Source of the DNA: Sphingobacterium humi
Lineage (GTDB): Bacteria; Bacteroidota; Bacteroidia; Sphingobacteriales; Sphingobacteriaceae
Assembly (NCBI RefSeq): GCF_009768885.1
Contig: NZ_WSQA01000001.1
Coordinates: 310,001 to 374,000, forward strand
Direction: 5' to 3'
Length of the DNA: 64,000 bases
Part shown: positions 1 to 9,046 of the stretch, one piece after another
Layout: the number at the start of each line of letters is the position of its first letter
How positions within the stretch are numbered: the first letter of the stretch is position 1
Notes under the pieces: generated by a model
What the model saw: only the letters and a program-made list of their open reading frames with translations
Told to the model about the DNA's origin: nothing
Databases searched by the model: none
Translations under genes and position numbers: made by a program

Positions 1-75
1 TGCACCTAGCAGAAAAATTGAACTAACACAAGTAATTATGCTGTTTCTAAACATATGTTTGTTTATTGCATTCAT
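1..75 (-). CDS. SusD/RagB-family lipoprotein, N-terminal fragment (cut by window edge)
   Basis: Reading the minus strand from the ATG at 73-75 gives 25 residues: a short basic start (MNAINKHMFRN) followed by a hydrophobic stretch that ends in FLLGA at the window edge. This looks like a lipoprotein signal peptide reaching its lipobox, with the expected cysteine just outside. The gene starts 11 bases after the stop of the SusC gene on the same strand, which is the standard susC-susD order. A SusD-type surface glycan- or nutrient-binding lipoprotein is therefore the expected product. Only the signal peptide is visible, so the family is inferred from context. An internal ATG at residue 8 is a possible alternative start. 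Confidence 0.6.
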   Translation of the reverse strand, partial: MNAINKHMFRNSIITCVSSIFLLGA

Positions 76-86
76 GATCTTCTAGA

Positions 87-3000
87 TTAAAAAGTTAGAT
101 TAACACCAATTGAGTACACTTTTTGCTGCGGATAAGTCCAAGCAGAATTTGGTAAATACGATGTATTATTGCCCAATTCAGGGTCATATAAAAGCTTGGT
201 CCAGGTAACCAAGTTTTGTCCAGATATAAACACGCGAACAGCTTCTAATTTAGCTTTTGACACCCAAGCTGTTGGCAGGGAATACGCCACATTGATTGAT
301 TTTAAGCGCAAATAGGCGGCACTCTGTATCCAATAGGAAGAAGTTTGTAAATTATTTGGCATTGGATTACTGGTTAAACGCGGATAGCTAGCATTCGGGT
401 TTTCAGCTGTCCAATAATCAAAATTGAAAGTATAAGCATTCATTCCATTAAAAAATGGCATAATGGAAGAAGGATGATAGTAATAATCTATTTTTGCAGC
501 ACCTTGAAATAAGGCTTCTACACTTAATTGTTTATAACTAATGGATGGTGTGAATCCATATAAAATTCCTGGTGCAATAACTGGATTACCAATTACTGTA
601 ATATCTTGTTCATCAATTTTTCCATCTCCACTTAAATCAGCATAGCGAATATCTCCAGGCGCTACTTTCCCCCAAGGCTGAGCAGCAATTCCAGGTTTTA
701 AATTCCCGGAAGCATCAAAGTCATCTATTTGGAATAAGCCCATGGCCTCATATCCAAATTGTGTACCCAATGGCCTTCCTGTTTGGCGTCGATTTGGATT
801 ATTATAAGTTGCTGAAGTTTCAAAAACCTTCAGCAATTCATTCTTCGCATAGGTAAAGTTTGCATTTAAACCGATTTTTAAATCTTCATTGATGGCATGC
901 TGAGAACTTATCATAAATTCAAAACCCTGGTTTTTCATTACGCCATCATTGACCTGGCTTAAGCCTATCCCATACTCTGCGGGCACAGCTACACTAGGGC
1001 TAATCAACATATTTGACCTTTTCTCATGGAAGTAATCGGCTTCAATATTTAAAAGACCATTCCAAAGTCCTAACTCTAATCCGAAGTCAAACTTTCGAGC
1101 TCTCTCCCAGGTAATAAAAGGGTTAGGTTCAATTCGTTCGGAAATCCCCATTACTGGAGCACCATTAATTACATAATTACTACCAACAATGTTATAAGTG
1201 CTCATATATTGGAAAGGACTACCAGCTAAGGCACCAACTTCGCCATAAGAGCCACGAATTTTTAAATTATTAATGGTTTTGTTGTCCTTAAGAAATCGTT
1301 CTTCGGAGATACGCCAGCCTGCGGAGAATGCAGGGAAAAAACCAAATCTTTTCTCTGGCGCAAAATAATAGCTACCATCATATCGACCACTGGCCTCTAG
1401 CATGTACTTACCGGCAAAATCATAAGCCGCACGATAAACTAGCCCCATTTGTTTTGCCTCGCCTGACGAACCATAGGTACCCCAATCTTGTGGATTGGAA
1501 CTACCAAGACTTAATTCATCTAACAGCAAATCATAATTTCTACGGCTAGCCCCGAAGGACATCGATCGGTTGTTTTTGGCTTCAAATACGCCGGTGATAT
1601 TCAGGTTGTGCAGACCAAATTGATTATTATAATACAAACCTGCTTGATATGTCAATTGTTGAAATCTCGAATAACCTTGACTCAATGAAGCTTTAGGATC
1701 ATTAAAAACACCATCGTTAATAACCGGCGGATTTTTTGACACGTCAATCGTGGCAACCTGCATTGGAGTTCTCCAAGTCTTATCATCCACGTAGTTTGGG
1801 TCAAAAGCAACTGTTCCTTTAAAATTCAAACCTTTAATAAAAGGTAAGTCTTGTTTCAGTGAAAGCTGGGTATTTAGATAGGTATGATAGCTTTGGAAAT
1901 ATCCCGTTCCGAATACGCCTGAAGATACATACGTTCCGAACATACCGTTACTAAATTCAAATGGCCCATAGATAGGCGCGGAATAGCCTGCTAATTCAAA
2001 GATACGGCCAGTTCCATTTCCCGGATAATCGGAAGGCGGATATACAAACTTTTGGATACGACCCATTGCACCTAAAGAGATTTGAGTAGTAGGGGTTACT
2101 TGTGCTTCAAGGTTTAAATTCAAGTTATACCGATTATTGTCTGTGGTTTTCCACATACCCTCTTGATACTGATAGCCTATACTTCCATAGTATTTAATAG
2201 CATCTGTGCCCCCACTCACTTCCACGTTATGAGTGGTTAATGGAGAATTATCATTAATTAAATAATCCCAAACGTATTTTGTAGGATAAATATCAGGTTC
2301 TGTTCCATCTTTAAACCTATCAAGTGCATATTGAGAAAATGGCTCCGTTAGACCATCATTCTTTGCTGCTGCATTTCTTAAAATCGCGTAATCGTAATTA
2401 TGAACATATTTAGGTAATACCGTAGGGTTTTGGATAGCCATATAACCATTGTAACTCAATTTTGGAGCACCCGTTTTCCCTTTTTTTGTGGTAACTAATA
2501 TTACACCATTTGCTCCAGCAACGCCATAGGGTGCCACTGCTGCTGCATCTTTTAAAATCGTAAAAGATTCAACCGCGTTTGGATCCATCTGTGTAAATTG
2601 ATTGTATTCTCGAGGAATACCATCAATAATTACTAAAGGTTGTGTGCCTCCAATAGAGGATATACCACGAATATAGACCGCTGATCCGTCTCTTCCAGGT
2701 TCTCCAGAGCCTTGTTTTACTACGACACCAGCTAGTCTTCCCCCTAATGTATTAGTCAAGTTCGTTGCTGGCACATCTTTCACTTCATCGCCCTTTAACG
2801 TGCCTACAGCAGCGGTTAAGGATGTTTTCTTTTGTACACCATAACCAACTACAACCACCTCTTCCAAATCCTTATCATCAGCTTCTAAAAATATAATTAA
2901 GGACTTATTTTGGTTCACTACTTCTTGTTTTGATTTTTTACCGAGTAGGGAAAAATCAAGCGTAGCAGGCAACGCCACTTGCAAGGTGAATGATCCATTG

Positions 3001-3185
3001 GCATCTGTCTGTGTTGATTTAGAACCACTTCTTACGGTGACACCTTGCAATACTTCGGATGTTAGGGCATCTCTCACCACCCCTTTCAGCTCATTTGGCT
3101 GCTGAGCAAAGGTTAACGTTCCGAATAGACTCCAAAAAAGAATCATGGGAACACCTAAAAGTTTAATTAAATGAGTTCGATTCAT
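87..3185 (-). CDS. SusC/RagA-family TonB-dependent outer-membrane receptor
   Basis: 1032 residues. A signal peptide (about 1-28, ending TFAQQ) is followed by a carboxypeptidase-regulatory-like domain (about 33-100) and a TonB-box-like stretch DLEEVVVVGYG near 106-116. Next come the plug (with the SusC-typical PLVIIDGIPREY and LKDAAAVAPYGVAGANGVILVTTKKG-type region, about 120-235) and a long beta-barrel ending in an aromatic C-terminus (GVNLTF). It has no STN domain, so it is not expected to be controlled by a FecR anti-sigma factor. It should pair with the SusD lipoprotein that starts 11 bases downstream to import an unknown oligomeric substrate. A divergent AraC-type gene shares its upstream region and is the likely regulator. 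Nothing in the visible neighbourhood identifies the substrate. Confidence 0.95.
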   Translation of the reverse strand: MNRTHLIKLLGVPMILFWSLFGTLTFAQQPNELKGVVRDALTSEVLQGVTVRSGSKSTQTDANGSFTLQVALPATLDFSLLGKKSKQEVVNQNKSLIIFLEADDKDLEEVVVVGYGVQKKTSLTAAVGTLKGDEVKDVPATNLTNTLGGRLAGVVVKQGSGEPGRDGSAVYIRGISSIGGTQPLVIIDGIPREYNQFTQMDPNAVESFTILKDAAAVAPYGVAGANGVILVTTKKGKTGAPKLSYNGYMAIQNPTVLPKYVHNYDYAILRNAAAKNDGLTEPFSQYALDRFKDGTEPDIYPTKYVWDYLINDNSPLTTHNVEVSGGTDAIKYYGSIGYQYQEGMWKTTDNNRYNLNLNLEAQVTPTTQISLGAMGRIQKFVYPPSDYPGNGTGRIFELAGYSAPIYGPFEFSNGMFGTYVSSGVFGTGYFQSYHTYLNTQLSLKQDLPFIKGLNFKGTVAFDPNYVDDKTWRTPMQVATIDVSKNPPVINDGVFNDPKASLSQGYSRFQQLTYQAGLYYNNQFGLHNLNITGVFEAKNNRSMSFGASRRNYDLLLDELSLGSSNPQDWGTYGSSGEAKQMGLVYRAAYDFAGKYMLEASGRYDGSYYFAPEKRFGFFPAFSAGWRISEERFLKDNKTINNLKIRGSYGEVGALAGSPFQYMSTYNIVGSNYVINGAPVMGISERIEPNPFITWERARKFDFGLELGLWNGLLNIEADYFHEKRSNMLISPSVAVPAEYGIGLSQVNDGVMKNQGFEFMISSQHAINEDLKIGLNANFTYAKNELLKVFETSATYNNPNRRQTGRPLGTQFGYEAMGLFQIDDFDASGNLKPGIAAQPWGKVAPGDIRYADLSGDGKIDEQDITVIGNPVIAPGILYGFTPSISYKQLSVEALFQGAAKIDYYYHPSSIMPFFNGMNAYTFNFDYWTAENPNASYPRLTSNPMPNNLQTSSYWIQSAAYLRLKSINVAYSLPTAWVSKAKLEAVRVFISGQNLVTWTKLLYDPELGNNTSYLPNSAWTYPQQKVYSIGVNLTF

Positions 3186-3487
3186 AATTTATTAGGTTAG
3201 TTTTTGTTTTCAACATCTTGAATTACTTCTCAAAAATTCAAAGAATCACTTTTATAGAAATGAAAAGATCCTTTGCGAACCAGAAATACAAAGCTGGTCA
3301 AGACTGAAAAATGTGTGTATTTAAGTTTATTAGTTAGGTCAAAATTAATGGGAAATATTCCGACAGGACACCATCAGGTTTGCAAATACTGATACAATAT
3401 TTACACTAGGCAAGTTTCTATTTTGTTTTTTTGATAGTATCCTCAAAAATAATTAGTTTAGAAAGACCATTTATACCAGATAGCCCT
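3186..3487. promoter_or_regulatory. Divergent control region between susC and araC
   Basis: This is 302 bases of AT-rich DNA between two divergent starts, without a coding frame. On the minus strand a perfect TAnnTTTG (TAATTTTG, 3348 to 3341) could be the -7 element of the susC promoter. I could not find a well-placed TTG at -33, as might be expected if the AraC protein activates it. No clear direct or inverted repeat stands out as the AraC site. Confidence 0.35.
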
Positions 3488-4387
3488 ATGAAAGTAATTT
3501 ATGAGCACCAATCTCATCCGACTGGCACTGCTGTAATCGTCAAGGAATATATCCAAGATTACTTCACATCGCCCTATCATTACCATGATCTTTATGAACT
3601 GATTTACATTGCAAAGAGTTATGGAAAGATTTATGCTGGAAATAGGATCATGAATTTTCATGATGGGGATGTCTTTTTATTAGGTCCAGGACTTGGTCAT
3701 TGCTTTTATAATGAATTGGCTTTTGTTGCTTCTGGTGAAAAAGCACATGCTATAGTAATCTTTTTTAATATCAATTTCCTACAAACAGAATTAACGGATA
3801 ATCCGGATTATTTTAAAATGAAGGAGCTCTTAGATCGTTCTTTATTTGGATTACAAATTAAGGACACTGAAAATTCGATTATAAATGAGTTTAATCAAAT
3901 AACCCACAAAACAGGCATCGAAAAAATGATTACTTTACTGACTATCCTTCATAAAATTACGGGCAAGAGTTCGAAAGAAATCATTAGCTTAAACCATTCT
4001 ACTACCTCTGCTAAATTAAGTAACCGAGATTTTGATAGATTAGAACCCGTGATAAACTATGTGCTGGAAAATTTCCGTGATAACTTAGATAGTAAAGTTG
4101 CTGCTTCATTGGCCAATATGAATGATGCTGCCTTCTGTCGATTTTTCAAACGCAGAACTGAAAAGACCTTCTCTCAGTTTACAAACGAGGTACGTGTAAC
4201 ACACGCCAAGAACCTGCTATTAGAATCCCAATGGGATATTCTAAGAATATGCTATGAAAGCGGGTTCAAAAACCTCTCCTACTTTAATCGCCAATTTAAA
4301 CTCATAGCAGGTTCATCCCCAAAAGAATTCAGAGAATTATTTCAAGATAAACAAGGTTTACTTATTCGAGAAAACAAAACGGATTAA
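3488..4387 (+). CDS. AraC-family transcriptional regulator with cupin-like sensor domain
   Basis: 299 residues from the ATG at 3488. The frame is open upstream to a TTG at 3431, but that would add residues unlike the family. The N-terminal half has an AraC-type cupin signature (YHYHDLYELIYI about residues 28-39, and GDVFLLGPG). The C-terminal ~100 residues carry two helix-turn-helix units (KVAASLANMNDAAFCRFFKRRT and ILRICYESGFKNLSYFNRQFK), followed by the usual SSPKEFRE end. It is divergent from a SusC gene, so it probably senses the imported ligand and activates that susCD pair. Regulators of this size in Bacteroidota often control sugar uptake. The ligand is unknown. Confidence 0.88.
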   Translation: MKVIYEHQSHPTGTAVIVKEYIQDYFTSPYHYHDLYELIYIAKSYGKIYAGNRIMNFHDGDVFLLGPGLGHCFYNELAFVASGEKAHAIVIFFNINFLQTELTDNPDYFKMKELLDRSLFGLQIKDTENSIINEFNQITHKTGIEKMITLLTILHKITGKSSKEIISLNHSTTSAKLSNRDFDRLEPVINYVLENFRDNLDSKVAASLANMNDAAFCRFFKRRTEKTFSQFTNEVRVTHAKNLLLESQWDILRICYESGFKNLSYFNRQFKLIAGSSPKEFRELFQDKQGLLIRENKTD

Positions 4388-4397
4388 CCCAGCCCCC

Positions 4398-5453
4398 TTA
4401 AACCTGATAGGCCACGGCATTAATATTCATACCGGCACCTACGGAAGCAAACAGCACGATATCGCCTGCTTTAAGCTGCTGACCTGGCAAGAGATCTCGT
4501 TTCATTAAATCGTATAAGGTCGGGATGGTAGCCACGCTGCTATTACCAAGTTTATGGATGGTCATCGGCATAACATCCTCGGGCGGTGCCATATCATATA
4601 ATTTATAGAAGCGTTCTAAGATGGCATAGTCCATTTTTTCATTAGCCTGATGGATCAATACCTTTTTCACCTGGTCAATAGGAATATTCCCTTGATCTAA
4701 GCAAGCTTTCATAGCTTCAGGCACTCTGCTTAGGGCGAATTCATAAATCTTACGGCCCTTCATCTTGATGTAGCAGACATCACGGGTAAGCTCTTGTTTA
4801 TAGCTAGGACCAAAATTGAGGTAATCTAATTCTTGTACGGCATAGGTAGCACTTGCGGTGGCCAAAATACCGGGTTGATCGGCTTGGGCTTCTACGACTA
4901 CAGCACCGGCACCATCGGCAAAAATCATGGTATCACGGTCATGCTGATCGGTTACTCTCGAAAGCACATCAGCACCGATAACCAAACAACGCTTGGCCAT
5001 GCCGGCACGAATAAAGGCATAAGCTTGAATAAGCCCTTCAATCCAGCCCGGACAACCGAATAATACGTCATAAGCGACACACTTGGGATTCACGATGCCT
5101 AATTTCGCTTTTACGCGGGCGGCCAAACTCGGAACGGTATCCGATTGAATGCTGCCATAAGGTACATCCCCATAGTTATGTGCAAGAATAATATAGTCGA
5201 GCGATTCTTGGTCAATCTGCGCATCGGCGATTGCTTTCTGCGCCGCTTCAAAAGCAAGATCGGATGTTACATAAGTCTGTTCTGCGTAGCGACGTTCCTC
5301 GATGCCCGTGATTTCCTTGAATTTACTAACAATGGATTCCGGATTGGGAATTAATCGTCCTTTTTCATCGAAAAACTCTTGCTGAAGAAAATCTTCATTT
5401 TTGATAATCAGGTTAGGAATTGAGCTCCCGGCTCCGATAATTTTTGTATTCAT
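4398..5453 (-). CDS. 3-oxoacyl-ACP synthase III-like (KAS III/FabH family) enzyme
   Basis: 351 residues with the KAS III catalytic triad in place: Cys134 in LFGCPGW, His268 in IHQAN and Asn304 in KLGNSSVAT. The glycine-rich FADGAGAVVVE segment (about 178-188) is also typical. Such enzymes condense an acyl-CoA starter with malonyl-ACP. This copy lies alone, convergent with the AraC gene and away from any plsX, acpP or fabD/G/F gene, so it need not be the housekeeping FabH. It may supply a specialised acyl chain or act on a non-standard starter. The length is slightly above that of housekeeping FabH (about 320-335). Family assignment is firm; the physiological role is open. Confidence 0.9.
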   Translation of the reverse strand: MNTKIIGAGSSIPNLIIKNEDFLQQEFFDEKGRLIPNPESIVSKFKEITGIEERRYAEQTYVTSDLAFEAAQKAIADAQIDQESLDYIILAHNYGDVPYGSIQSDTVPSLAARVKAKLGIVNPKCVAYDVLFGCPGWIEGLIQAYAFIRAGMAKRCLVIGADVLSRVTDQHDRDTMIFADGAGAVVVEAQADQPGILATASATYAVQELDYLNFGPSYKQELTRDVCYIKMKGRKIYEFALSRVPEAMKACLDQGNIPIDQVKKVLIHQANEKMDYAILERFYKLYDMAPPEDVMPMTIHKLGNSSVATIPTLYDLMKRDLLPGQQLKAGDIVLFASVGAGMNINAVAYQV

Positions 5454-5948
5454 CCTAATTTGGGTTAAGTCAATTGATACAAATATGCAATAAACCGCCT
5501 ATAAAGCCTTAAATAATAATATTTTTATAGTGCATGTAATTACTGCTGTTTATTAATTTCGTTCTGGTTTGAGCAATTACTTTAAAGAATAGATTTCTTA
5601 AAAAGAGTGCGTGTGACCTATTCAATTATCGGCAAAATAGGACGATATTCAAAAAAAATCTTTGATATCCAAGTTTTTACTCCTAACATTGTATAATTAC
5701 AAGGCCCTGCCTGCGCCCGATTGGCTAAGAAATCGATAATTTTCGAACGCTTAATTAGGTTTATTCAGTTGCCACATAGCGTTTTTAATATTTTTTGGCA
5801 TTGAATGGATTGGTTGGAGCACTCTCTTTTCTAATTTACTTCTAAAATATTTTTCTCGACTAGACACCTGCATCATGCATGGCTATACCCTTGTAAAGAT
5901 AGAGCATATTCTCTAGCGCCGACCTTGATGAGGTCATAATACAATAGA
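5454..5948. other. Long intergenic region / helicase leader
   Basis: 495 bases without a credible gene. The left part serves the divergent KAS III gene; the right part precedes the RNA helicase. Just before the helicase start lie two small perfect hairpins: AGAG-CATATT-CTCT at 5901-5914 and GACCT-TGATG-AGGTC at 5921-5935. A structured, long untranslated leader would fit a cold-shock-type mRNA, but no known riboregulator motif is recognisable. Confidence 0.4.
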
Positions 5949-7100
5949 ATGAATTTCAATAACATGGGGATTATTCCCCCGATTTTAAAAGCAATACAAG
6001 CATTAGGGTATCAAAACCCTACCCCTATACAACAGCAGGCAATTCCTGCTATCGCTACAGGCAAAGACTTAATTGCCTGTGCACAAACTGGCACCGGAAA
6101 AACGGCTGCATTTGCAGTTCCCATCCTCCAATCATTACATGAAGATAATCGCAAAGGCTTAGGTCCACAGGTTTTGATCTTGGTACCAACGCGTGAATTG
6201 GCCATTCAAATTAGCCAAAACATCGCTGGCCTTAGTAAATTCTTACAGGTAAAACATTGTACCATCTTTGGTGGTGTATCCCAAGTAAATCAAGTTAAAG
6301 AATTAAAACGTGGTGTAGATATCCTTATTGCTACGCCGGGACGATTAATTGATTTAATCGGACAAGGATTCGTAAAACTGGGCCATATCCGATACTTGGT
6401 ATTAGATGAAGCCGATAATATGTTAGATATGGGTTTCATCCATGATCTAAAGAAAATCTACAAATTTTTACCAGCTAAAAAGCAAACGCTGTTATTTTCG
6501 GCCACCATGCCTAAAGCCATTCGTAAATTAGCGATGGATTTTATGCATCAGCCGAATGAAATTGCGGTATCTCCAGTTTCTTCTACGGCAGAAAGTGTAG
6601 AACAACAGATTTATTTTGTCGAAAAGAAACAAAAACCCCAGTTGCTAGGTAATCTAATTGGAAAGACAAAGGTGCAAACCTTGGTATTCACCCGCACTAA
6701 ACATGGCGCCGATCGCTTATCGAAGACCTTACGTAAAACAGGAATTGATAGTGCTTGTATTCATGGGAATAAATCGCAAAATGCTAGGCAAAAGGCATTA
6801 CAGTCGTTTAAAAGTGGAGAAATTCATATTTTAATCGCTACGGATATTGCCGCGCGTGGTATTGACATTCAGGGATTGCCCCTGGTGGTTAACTTTGATT
6901 TACCGGTAGATGCCGAAACCTATGTACACCGCATCGGCCGTACGGGAAGAGCAGGATTGCAAGGGAAAGCTGTATCTTTCTGTAGTGAGGAGGAACAAAG
7001 TACACTAAACAAAATTCAAAAGCTCATCGGATTTGAGCTTCCAAAAGCTGAAACAATTACTTTAATAAATACAAATAACAATGCAAGAAGGAACAATTAA
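5949..7100 (+). CDS. DEAD-box ATP-dependent RNA helicase (RhlE/CsdA-like)
   Basis: 383 residues comprising both RecA-like domains of a DEAD-box helicase. Visible motifs are the Q motif (GYQNPTPIQQQ, 20-30), Walker A AQTGTGKT (45-52), PTRELA, TPGR, DEAD in VLDEADNMLDMG, SAT in LFSATMP, and the C-terminal HRIGRTGRAG. There is no long basic tail, so it resembles the short RhlE-type enzymes that remodel RNA duplexes, for example in ribosome assembly or at low temperature. Its last 20 bases overlap the start of the next gene in another reading frame, and that gene encodes a cold-shock protein. Co-transcription and translational coupling are likely. Confidence 0.95.
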   Translation: MNFNNMGIIPPILKAIQALGYQNPTPIQQQAIPAIATGKDLIACAQTGTGKTAAFAVPILQSLHEDNRKGLGPQVLILVPTRELAIQISQNIAGLSKFLQVKHCTIFGGVSQVNQVKELKRGVDILIATPGRLIDLIGQGFVKLGHIRYLVLDEADNMLDMGFIHDLKKIYKFLPAKKQTLLFSATMPKAIRKLAMDFMHQPNEIAVSPVSSTAESVEQQIYFVEKKQKPQLLGNLIGKTKVQTLVFTRTKHGADRLSKTLRKTGIDSACIHGNKSQNARQKALQSFKSGEIHILIATDIAARGIDIQGLPLVVNFDLPVDAETYVHRIGRTGRAGLQGKAVSFCSEEEQSTLNKIQKLIGFELPKAETITLINTNNNARRNN

Positions 7101-7275
7101 ATTCTTTAACGAAACTAAAGGTTTCGGTTTTATCACACCTAACAACGCTGGTGAAGATGTATTCGTACATGCTTCTGGACTTACTGAGCCAGTTCGTGAA
7201 AAAGACCAAGTTACTTACGAAGTAGAGCGTGGTAAAAAAGGCTTAAACGCAGTAAATGTACGCGTAGTAAGATAA
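7081..7275 (+). CDS. CspA-family cold-shock RNA/DNA-binding protein
   Basis: 64 residues forming one cold-shock domain: RNP1 KGFGFIT (about 13-19) and RNP2 DVFVHAS (about 26-32) are intact. Family members bind single-stranded nucleic acid and melt RNA structure. The start ATG lies inside the last codons of the helicase gene (20-base overlap, different frame) and no strong ribosome-binding site is visible, which suggests coupling to helicase translation. A strong terminator follows directly after the stop. Pairing an RNA chaperone with an RNA helicase points to a role in cold adaptation or RNA turnover. Confidence 0.95.
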   Translation: MQEGTIKFFNETKGFGFITPNNAGEDVFVHASGLTEPVREKDQVTYEVERGKKGLNAVNVRVVR

Positions 7276-7287
7276 TTACTAAGCCCC

Positions 7288-7327
7288 TAAAAAAAATGCA
7301 ACGAATAGTTCGTTGCATTTTTTTTAT
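7288..7327 (+). terminator. Intrinsic terminator after helicase-csp operon
   Basis: A perfect stem of TGCAACGAA with its complement (arms about 7291-7305 and 7309-7323, three-base loop) is flanked by an A-run on the left and a T-run on the right. It could work on both strands, also ending the convergent gene on the minus strand. Confidence 0.9.
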
Positions 7328-7350
7328 ATAATAGATTCTTTAATTTCCGA

Positions 7351-7779
7351 TTATAGCATCTCCACCTCGGAGACTTGATTCCCCTGTCTGGTGCGGATAT
7401 ATTTATACCTCACCTTTTGATGTAAGGCAAGCGTTTTGCCCGCTAGGGTATCATTGAAGTAAACGGTATCCTGACTCTCATTGTTACGGATAAAGCCGTA
7501 ATGCCCAGTTTCGTTGTAATAGGATACTTTTCCAAAGTAGTACTCATCTTCGGGATCAGTAGGGCGTTGTAAGTGTTCTTCTTTGAACTCATAAGGTTTT
7601 GCAGCTGGTTTGTCAGAAATATTACCAAACTCATCTACATAAGCAAACATATCTTCCAAGGCTTTTCCCTTGTCGTTGGTTGCTTTGTTTAGCTCTCTAC
7701 GTTCAAGCTTTTCTTGTTTTTTTTGCTGTTTCTTTTTTTGGATTTCTTTTTTTTTGAATGTAAGTTGACTTTTTGCCAT
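7351..7779 (-). CDS. Lysine-rich protein with C-terminal cold-shock-like domain
   Basis: 142 residues. The first ~37 residues are a highly charged Lys/Gln/Glu-rich segment (KKKEIQKKKQQKKQEKLERRE) that is probably helical and RNA-binding. A linker with DMFAYVDEFGNISDKP follows. Residues about 80-142 look like a diverged cold-shock domain (GKVSYYNETGHYGFIRN resembles RNP1, and DTVYFNDT stands where RNP2 would be). It is convergent with the helicase-csp pair and separated from it only by their shared hairpin. Proteins of this build are found in Bacteroidota. A role in RNA or ribosome binding at low temperature is inferred. Nothing suggests a signal peptide or membrane segment. Confidence 0.8.
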   Translation of the reverse strand: MAKSQLTFKKKEIQKKKQQKKQEKLERRELNKATNDKGKALEDMFAYVDEFGNISDKPAAKPYEFKEEHLQRPTDPEDEYYFGKVSYYNETGHYGFIRNNESQDTVYFNDTLAGKTLALHQKVRYKYIRTRQGNQVSEVEML

Positions 7780-7870
7780 TGACTAGAATTAGATGAATAA
7801 AATAAAGGAATACTACGCTGAAAGGGGAACCTTTGTTAGGAAATTAGGGAGTAGCCTTTGTGAATTAATG

Positions 7871-7888
7871 CAAAGATAAGCAAAATTA
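7871..7888 (-). promoter_or_regulatory. Possible -7 elements for the cold-shock-like gene
   Basis: Two adjacent minus-strand matches to TAnnTTTG (TATCTTTG at 7878-7871 and TAATTTTG at 7888-7881) lie about 95 bases before the gene start. A well-spaced TTG at -33 is not evident, so this is tentative. Confidence 0.35.
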
Positions 7889-7971
7889 TTGACAATTAGG
7901 CATATAGGCACCCCGACTTAAATGCTTTACGATATAGCACTGACCCTTATCAGGTTACCTTCGGAAATGGT

Positions 7972-8952
7972 TTATTTTAATTTAACACGCAGCAGTTTAT
8001 CACTTGCAGTCATATACAGGTAGCCGTCGGAACCGAAAGCGCAATTCGCCGTGCGAATGCCACTACGGATTCTTCCTATTGGCTTTCCTGAAGCATTCAT
8101 CAGCACGACCCCATCTCCAGCTGCAGCAAAAAGATTACCCTTAGCATCTACCTTAATGCCATCTGCTCGAACAGATTCATTTGGGAATTGGGCTTTAAAA
8201 TCGACAAAAATGCGCCCTTTACTCATGATCTCCCCATCCTTCACCGCATACTCCATGATATAGGGTTTTGTATCATCACTCAATGCAACATATAACTTAT
8301 CGCCTGCCGCGTTTCCAGTGATTCCATTCGGACGGTCGAGATCAGCTATTACCTGCTTAATACTGCCATCTTTTTTCAATCGGTAAACACCATTTACAGG
8401 AATCTCCCGATTAATCGTATCCTTTAACCGCCCGGGAAGGCCGTACGGAGGATCGGTAAAGAAATAGTCGCCATTTGGGAGTTGCCACAAATCATTGGGG
8501 GAGTTAAATCTTTTCCCTTCCCAACGATCTACCAATGCTTGGTTTTCCTTGGTTTCCAAAGAAATCTTACTGAGTCTTCGGTTTCCATGGTCGCATGCAA
8601 TAAGTTCGCCTGCCTGATTGATCAAGAGCCCGTTGGTACCAGGTTCATCACTATACCAAGTTTCCCCGGCATAGCCGGAAGGCTTTAAAAAAACCTGAAG
8701 CCCTTCCTTTTCATCCCACTTGTAAATGGTATTTTGACGGGGATCCGAAAATAGAAGATAATTCCCAGAAGAGACCCATACTGGACCTTCTGCCCAAGTC
8801 ATCCCCTCTCCCAATACCTCAATCTTAGCATTAGGATCTATGATGTTCTTCATTTCAGGATCAAGAAGTTCTATTTTACCAACCGTAGGATAAGGTTGCT
8901 TATCCATAGCAAATAGGGAAAAGAAAAGTGTAAATAGGATGAGGTTGTTCAT
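7972..8952 (-). CDS. Secreted SMP-30/gluconolactonase (LRE)-family protein
   Basis: 326 residues with a short signal peptide (MNNLILFTLFFSLFA) and a six-bladed SMP-30-type propeller. Recognisable family segments are GMTWAEGPVW (metal-ligand Glu), SPNDLWQLPNGDYFFTDPPYG, DRPNGI and RADGIKVDAKGNLFAAAGDGV. Family members hydrolyse sugar-acid lactones with a bound divalent metal. The predicted location is periplasmic, unlike the cytosolic paralogue at 23.8 kb. It stands alone between a cold-shock gene and a small hydrophilic protein gene, with three 11-bp repeats just upstream. Its substrate cannot be told from context. Confidence 0.88.
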   Translation of the reverse strand: MNNLILFTLFFSLFAMDKQPYPTVGKIELLDPEMKNIIDPNAKIEVLGEGMTWAEGPVWVSSGNYLLFSDPRQNTIYKWDEKEGLQVFLKPSGYAGETWYSDEPGTNGLLINQAGELIACDHGNRRLSKISLETKENQALVDRWEGKRFNSPNDLWQLPNGDYFFTDPPYGLPGRLKDTINREIPVNGVYRLKKDGSIKQVIADLDRPNGITGNAAGDKLYVALSDDTKPYIMEYAVKDGEIMSKGRIFVDFKAQFPNESVRADGIKVDAKGNLFAAAGDGVVLMNASGKPIGRIRSGIRTANCAFGSDGYLYMTASDKLLRVKLK

Positions 8953-8971
8953 AGCAATTACTGCATTATCA

Positions 8972-9004
8972 ATGGACTATCCATGGACTATCCATGCTCT
9001 ATCA
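8972..9004. repeat. Three tandem 11-bp repeats upstream of the SMP-30 gene
   Basis: ATGGACTATCC occurs twice in direct succession (8972-8982, 8983-8993), followed by a diverged third unit ATGCTCTATCA (8994-9004). The array starts 20 bases upstream of the minus-strand SMP-30 start codon. It could be an operator array or simple slippage. Confidence 0.6.
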
Positions 9005-9046
9005 ATGAATTAAGATAATCAATTTTATGAACAAGCCCAGATCGTT

